Positions 5,945-9,541 of a stretch of DNA of 9,541 bases are shown here, piece by piece. The notes below the pieces were generated by a model. It did no database searches. It worked only from the letters and a program-made list of their open reading frames with translations, and was not told the origin of the DNA. The number at the start of each line of letters is the position of its first letter. Position 1 is the stretch's first letter. A program made the position numbers and the translations under genes. Source of the DNA: Opitutaceae bacterium (GTDB taxonomy: Bacteria; Verrucomicrobiota; Verrucomicrobiia; Opitutales; Opitutaceae); the NCBI GenBank assembly GCA_031272375.1, contig JAISTY010000179.1, positions 1 through 9,541 on the forward strand. Direction: 5' to 3'.

Positions 5945-7681
5945 GTGAAAAAGAAATTCCACGAAAAATACACCGGCGAGTTTGAGGAGAAAATCCCCCT
6001 CTGGATAAAACTCCGCCCCTGGATCCTCTCCCTCCTCGGCCTCGCCCTCCTCGCCACCGCCTGCCTCGTCATCTACAACACGGGCCTCAAGGACCCCGCC
6101 AAATCCGTCATCCGCTCCTCCGACGACGCCGGCGCCATCAAACTCTCCGAGGAAATCACCGCCCTCGAAAAAATCTACACCGACGGCGTCGAGGCCGAAC
6201 TCGTCACCCCAGAGGCCGTCGCCGCCCTCCGCTCCGCCCTCGAAAAACAACGCCTCCTCCTCTCCACCTTCCCCAACCAAAACGCCGACCAGACCACGCG
6301 CCTCGACCGCCTCGAACGCTCCGTCGCCTCCGAAAACGCCAAGACCCGCCTCTTCGACATCAACCGCCGCAAAACCAACGCCGAGGAGGCCGCCGCCCGC
6401 AAAAACACCGAACTCGCCATCGCCGAATACCAGGCCGCCCTCGACCTCCAGCGCGAGGTCAACAACAGCTCCGCCGACTCCAAACTCAAAAACTTCGGCA
6501 ACGAAAGCGCCTTCGCCCGCGCCATCGGCACCCTCAAGGCAGAACCCCTCGCCAAGGAACGCGACGACGCCGTCGCCGCCGCCCACGCCGCCGCCCAGTC
6601 CCTCCGCTGGCAGGACGACCGCACCGCCTACACCACCGCCGCCCGCCTCCAGACCGAAATCAACCGCCAATACCCCGACACCCGCTTCTCCGACCCCGCC
6701 TCCGCCAGCCGCCTCAACGCCGAAATCCTCTCCCTCAACGCCGCCCCGGAGGCCGACGCCATCCGCGAAATGGAGGAGGCCGGCGACCGCCTCCTCGCCG
6801 AAAACAAATACGCCGACGCCGCCGCCCTCTTCGCCGACGCCCGCGCGCTGCAGGCCAAGCTCAACACCGAGCACCCGGGCAGCCGCTTCGTCACCTCCGT
6901 CCGCGTCGAGGAACTCGAGGTCAAACAGCAGACCGCCCTCTCCTCGCCACTCGCCGACAAACTCGCCCCACTCGACGCCTCCCTCACCGCCGCCATCGCC
7001 GCCCAAAAATTCGACGACGCCTCCGCCGCCATCCGCGACGCCGCCGCCCTGGTCGCCTCCATCCAGGCCGACTTCCCGAAAAGCCGCCGCCTCGACGCCG
7101 TCCTCCGCCACAAAATCGCCTACCTCAACATCCGCGCCGCCAAACTCGCCGACATCCACCGCACCGTCTCCGAACTCCTCCTCCCGCTCCCCTCCTCCCC
7201 CTCCCTCCGCCTCCTCAAATGCGAGACACCCCAGCCCCTCTACGACCTCGTCATGGGCGGCAACCCAAGCCGCAACCCCGGACGCGACCTCCCCGTTGAC
7301 TCCGTCACCTGGAACGAGGCCCGCGAATTCTGCACCCGCCTCACCTGGCTCCTCGGACACACCGTCCGCCTCCCCTCCGAAAAGGAGTTCTTCTCCGCCC
7401 TCTCCGTCGAAAACCCCGGCACCATCATCAACAAAACCAACACCCAGAACCAGCGCACCCGCGCCGCCCTCTCCGGCATCGCCAACGCCTTCGGCTTCCA
7501 CAACCTCCTCGGCAACCTCTCCGAATGGCTCAACGCCCCCGACGCCTCACCCAACGCACCCCACATCGGCGGCAGCTACCTCGACGAGGACGCCGCCGTC
7601 CTCAAAATCCCCATCGTCGAAAACTCAAAACGCGAACGCCTCCGCGACGTCGGCTTCCGCTTCATCGTCGAACGCGGCTGA
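5945..7681 (+). CDS. Membrane-anchored 67-residue-repeat protein with degenerate FGE/SUMF1-like domain
   Basis: The product has 578 residues from the preferred GTG start. A lysine-rich cytoplasmic N-terminus (KKKFHEKYTGEFEEK) precedes a single transmembrane helix (about residues 25-45), giving a signal-anchor protein whose bulk is outside the cytoplasmic membrane. Residues about 44-385 are Ala/Leu-rich and helical, with five units in an exact 67-residue register. Residues about 425-578 resemble the FGE-sulfatase (PF03781) fold: ETPQPLYDLVMGGNPSRNPG, PVDSVTWNEAREFC, TVRLPSEKEF (475 onward), LLGNLSEW (523-528), GGSY and a final GFRFIVE. The domain lacks the N-terminal portion (about 150 residues instead of about 250). 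No cysteine occurs near the C-terminus where true FGE carries its catalytic pair, so it is probably non-catalytic. The alternative ATG 5855 overlaps trpS by 19 bases and adds 30 residues with no recognisable content. The role is unknown; envelope scaffolding or binding is inference. Confidence 0.82.
   Translation: MKKKFHEKYTGEFEEKIPLWIKLRPWILSLLGLALLATACLVIYNTGLKDPAKSVIRSSDDAGAIKLSEEITALEKIYTDGVEAELVTPEAVAALRSALEKQRLLLSTFPNQNADQTTRLDRLERSVASENAKTRLFDINRRKTNAEEAAARKNTELAIAEYQAALDLQREVNNSSADSKLKNFGNESAFARAIGTLKAEPLAKERDDAVAAAHAAAQSLRWQDDRTAYTTAARLQTEINRQYPDTRFSDPASASRLNAEILSLNAAPEADAIREMEEAGDRLLAENKYADAAALFADARALQAKLNTEHPGSRFVTSVRVEELEVKQQTALSSPLADKLAPLDASLTAAIAAQKFDDASAAIRDAAALVASIQADFPKSRRLDAVLRHKIAYLNIRAAKLADIHRTVSELLLPLPSSPSLRLLKCETPQPLYDLVMGGNPSRNPGRDLPVDSVTWNEAREFCTRLTWLLGHTVRLPSEKEFFSALSVENPGTIINKTNTQNQRTRAALSGIANAFGFHNLLGNLSEWLNAPDASPNAPHIGGSYLDEDAAVLKIPIVENSKRERLRDVGFRFIVERG
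6077..7078 (+). repeat. Five helical units in an exact 67-residue register
   Basis: Aligned anchor residues fall at protein positions 110 (FPNQN), 177 (SADSK), 244 (YPDTR), 311 (HPGSR) and 378 (FPKSR). The four intervals are all exactly 67. The upstream helix in each unit ends with an LQxxIN-like stretch: KQRLLLSTFP, LQREVNNSSA, LQTEINRQYP, LQAKLNTEHP and LVASIQADFP. Before it is an Ala-rich helix (for example ADAAALFADARALQ and DDASAAIRDAAALV), and after it comes SRF/SRL. The pattern suggests stacked helical hairpins, TPR-like but with a longer repeat. Sequence identity between units is low. Confidence 0.75.
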
Positions 7682-7683
7682 CC

Positions 7684-7803
7684 ATGCCGCCCCGCGACAA
7701 CCCGCCGCTCCCCCCCGCCGCCCGGCGCGCCCGCGCCCTCATCTGCGCCTGCGCCGCCGCCGGCATCCTCCTCCCGCTCCTCCTCTTCCTCCTCCGCGGC
7801 TGA
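7684..7803 (+). CDS. Possible 39-residue single-pass membrane peptide
   Basis: An ATG starts 2 bases after the stop of the preceding gene and the frame ends at TGA 7801-7803. The peptide has a Pro/Arg-rich N-terminus (MPPRDNPPLPPAARRAR) and one hydrophobic helix (about residues 19-37) ending in Arg-Gly. By the positive-inside rule the N-terminus would face the cytoplasm. Two cysteines (21, 23) lie at the start of the helix. The spacing would allow translational coupling to the upstream membrane protein, and without this ORF there would be a 152-bp gap. Against it: the sequence is low-complexity, has no Shine-Dalgarno sequence and has no recognised family. It may be a small subunit of the neighbouring protein or a chance ORF. 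Confidence 0.4.
   Translation: MPPRDNPPLPPAARRARALICACAAAGILLPLLLFLLRG
7691..7708 (+). repeat. 18-bp direct repeat (second copy at 9141-9158)
   Basis: CCCGCGACAACCCGCCGC occurs exactly at 7691-7708, inside the small ORF, and at 9141-9158, inside the helicase linker. It contains the shorter motif GACAACCYGCCG, which is found six times in the window. The two copies are read in different codon phases (Arg-Asp-Asn-Pro-Pro and Arg-Gln-Pro-Ala-Ala), so similarity is at DNA rather than protein level. Confidence 0.55.
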
Positions 7804-7833
7804 CAACCCGCCGCCCGAACTTTTTTTCCCACC

Positions 7834-9541
<1,708 letters not shown>

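Noticed and set aside
7796..7827. Possible intrinsic terminator before the helicase: GCGGC/GCCGC stem and a seven-T run
   Set aside because: The stem is only 5 bp with a 9-base loop, and six bases separate it from the T-run, so it does not fit a functional terminator well.

Overview
The window is GC-rich bacterial DNA with every gene on the + strand and codons ending overwhelmingly in C. A large surface protein combines an autotransporter-type beta-strand repeat with a PEP-CTERM sorting tail. No start codon has a good Shine-Dalgarno sequence. Together with the composition, these traits suggest a Verrucomicrobiota member, most likely an Opitutales/Opitutaceae relative. That placement is inference from gene content and style, with no marker-gene comparison.

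Layout from left to right: the last 35 codons of a membrane protein (1-108); a YtcJ-type amidohydrolase (140-1861); a 128-bp gap with two perfect hairpins; a 1015-residue exported beta-helix/PEP-CTERM protein (1990-5037) whose 3' end runs into the next gene in a different frame; tryptophanyl-tRNA synthetase trpS (4905-5873); a 71-bp gap; a membrane-anchored protein with five helical repeats and a degenerate formylglycine-generating-enzyme (FGE/SUMF1) domain (5945-7681); a possible 39-residue membrane peptide (7684-7803); and a DEAD-box RNA helicase with a DbpA-type RNA-binding domain (7834 to the window edge, stop not reached).

Two genes are ordinary housekeeping (trpS and the helicase) and one is general metabolism (the amidohydrolase). 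The two envelope proteins are the unusual part. The genes do not form an obvious pathway. Tight spacing from trpS onward allows co-transcription but does not prove it. I see no CRISPR array, RNA gene, insertion sequence, phage gene or recognisable defence system.

The most interesting signals are: (a) complete absence of the palindrome RTCGAY, visible in all 19 in-frame Val-Asp and Ile-Asp pairs, which avoid the otherwise preferred GTC and ATC codons; (b) an exactly 67-residue periodicity repeated five times in the FGE-domain protein; (c) an approximately 26-residue GxGIYN beta-helix repeat in the PEP-CTERM protein; (d) the PEP-CTERM reading frame overrunning its sorting tail by 79 residues into trpS; and (e) a 12-bp motif, GACAACCYGCCG, scattered in different reading frames at low-constraint positions.
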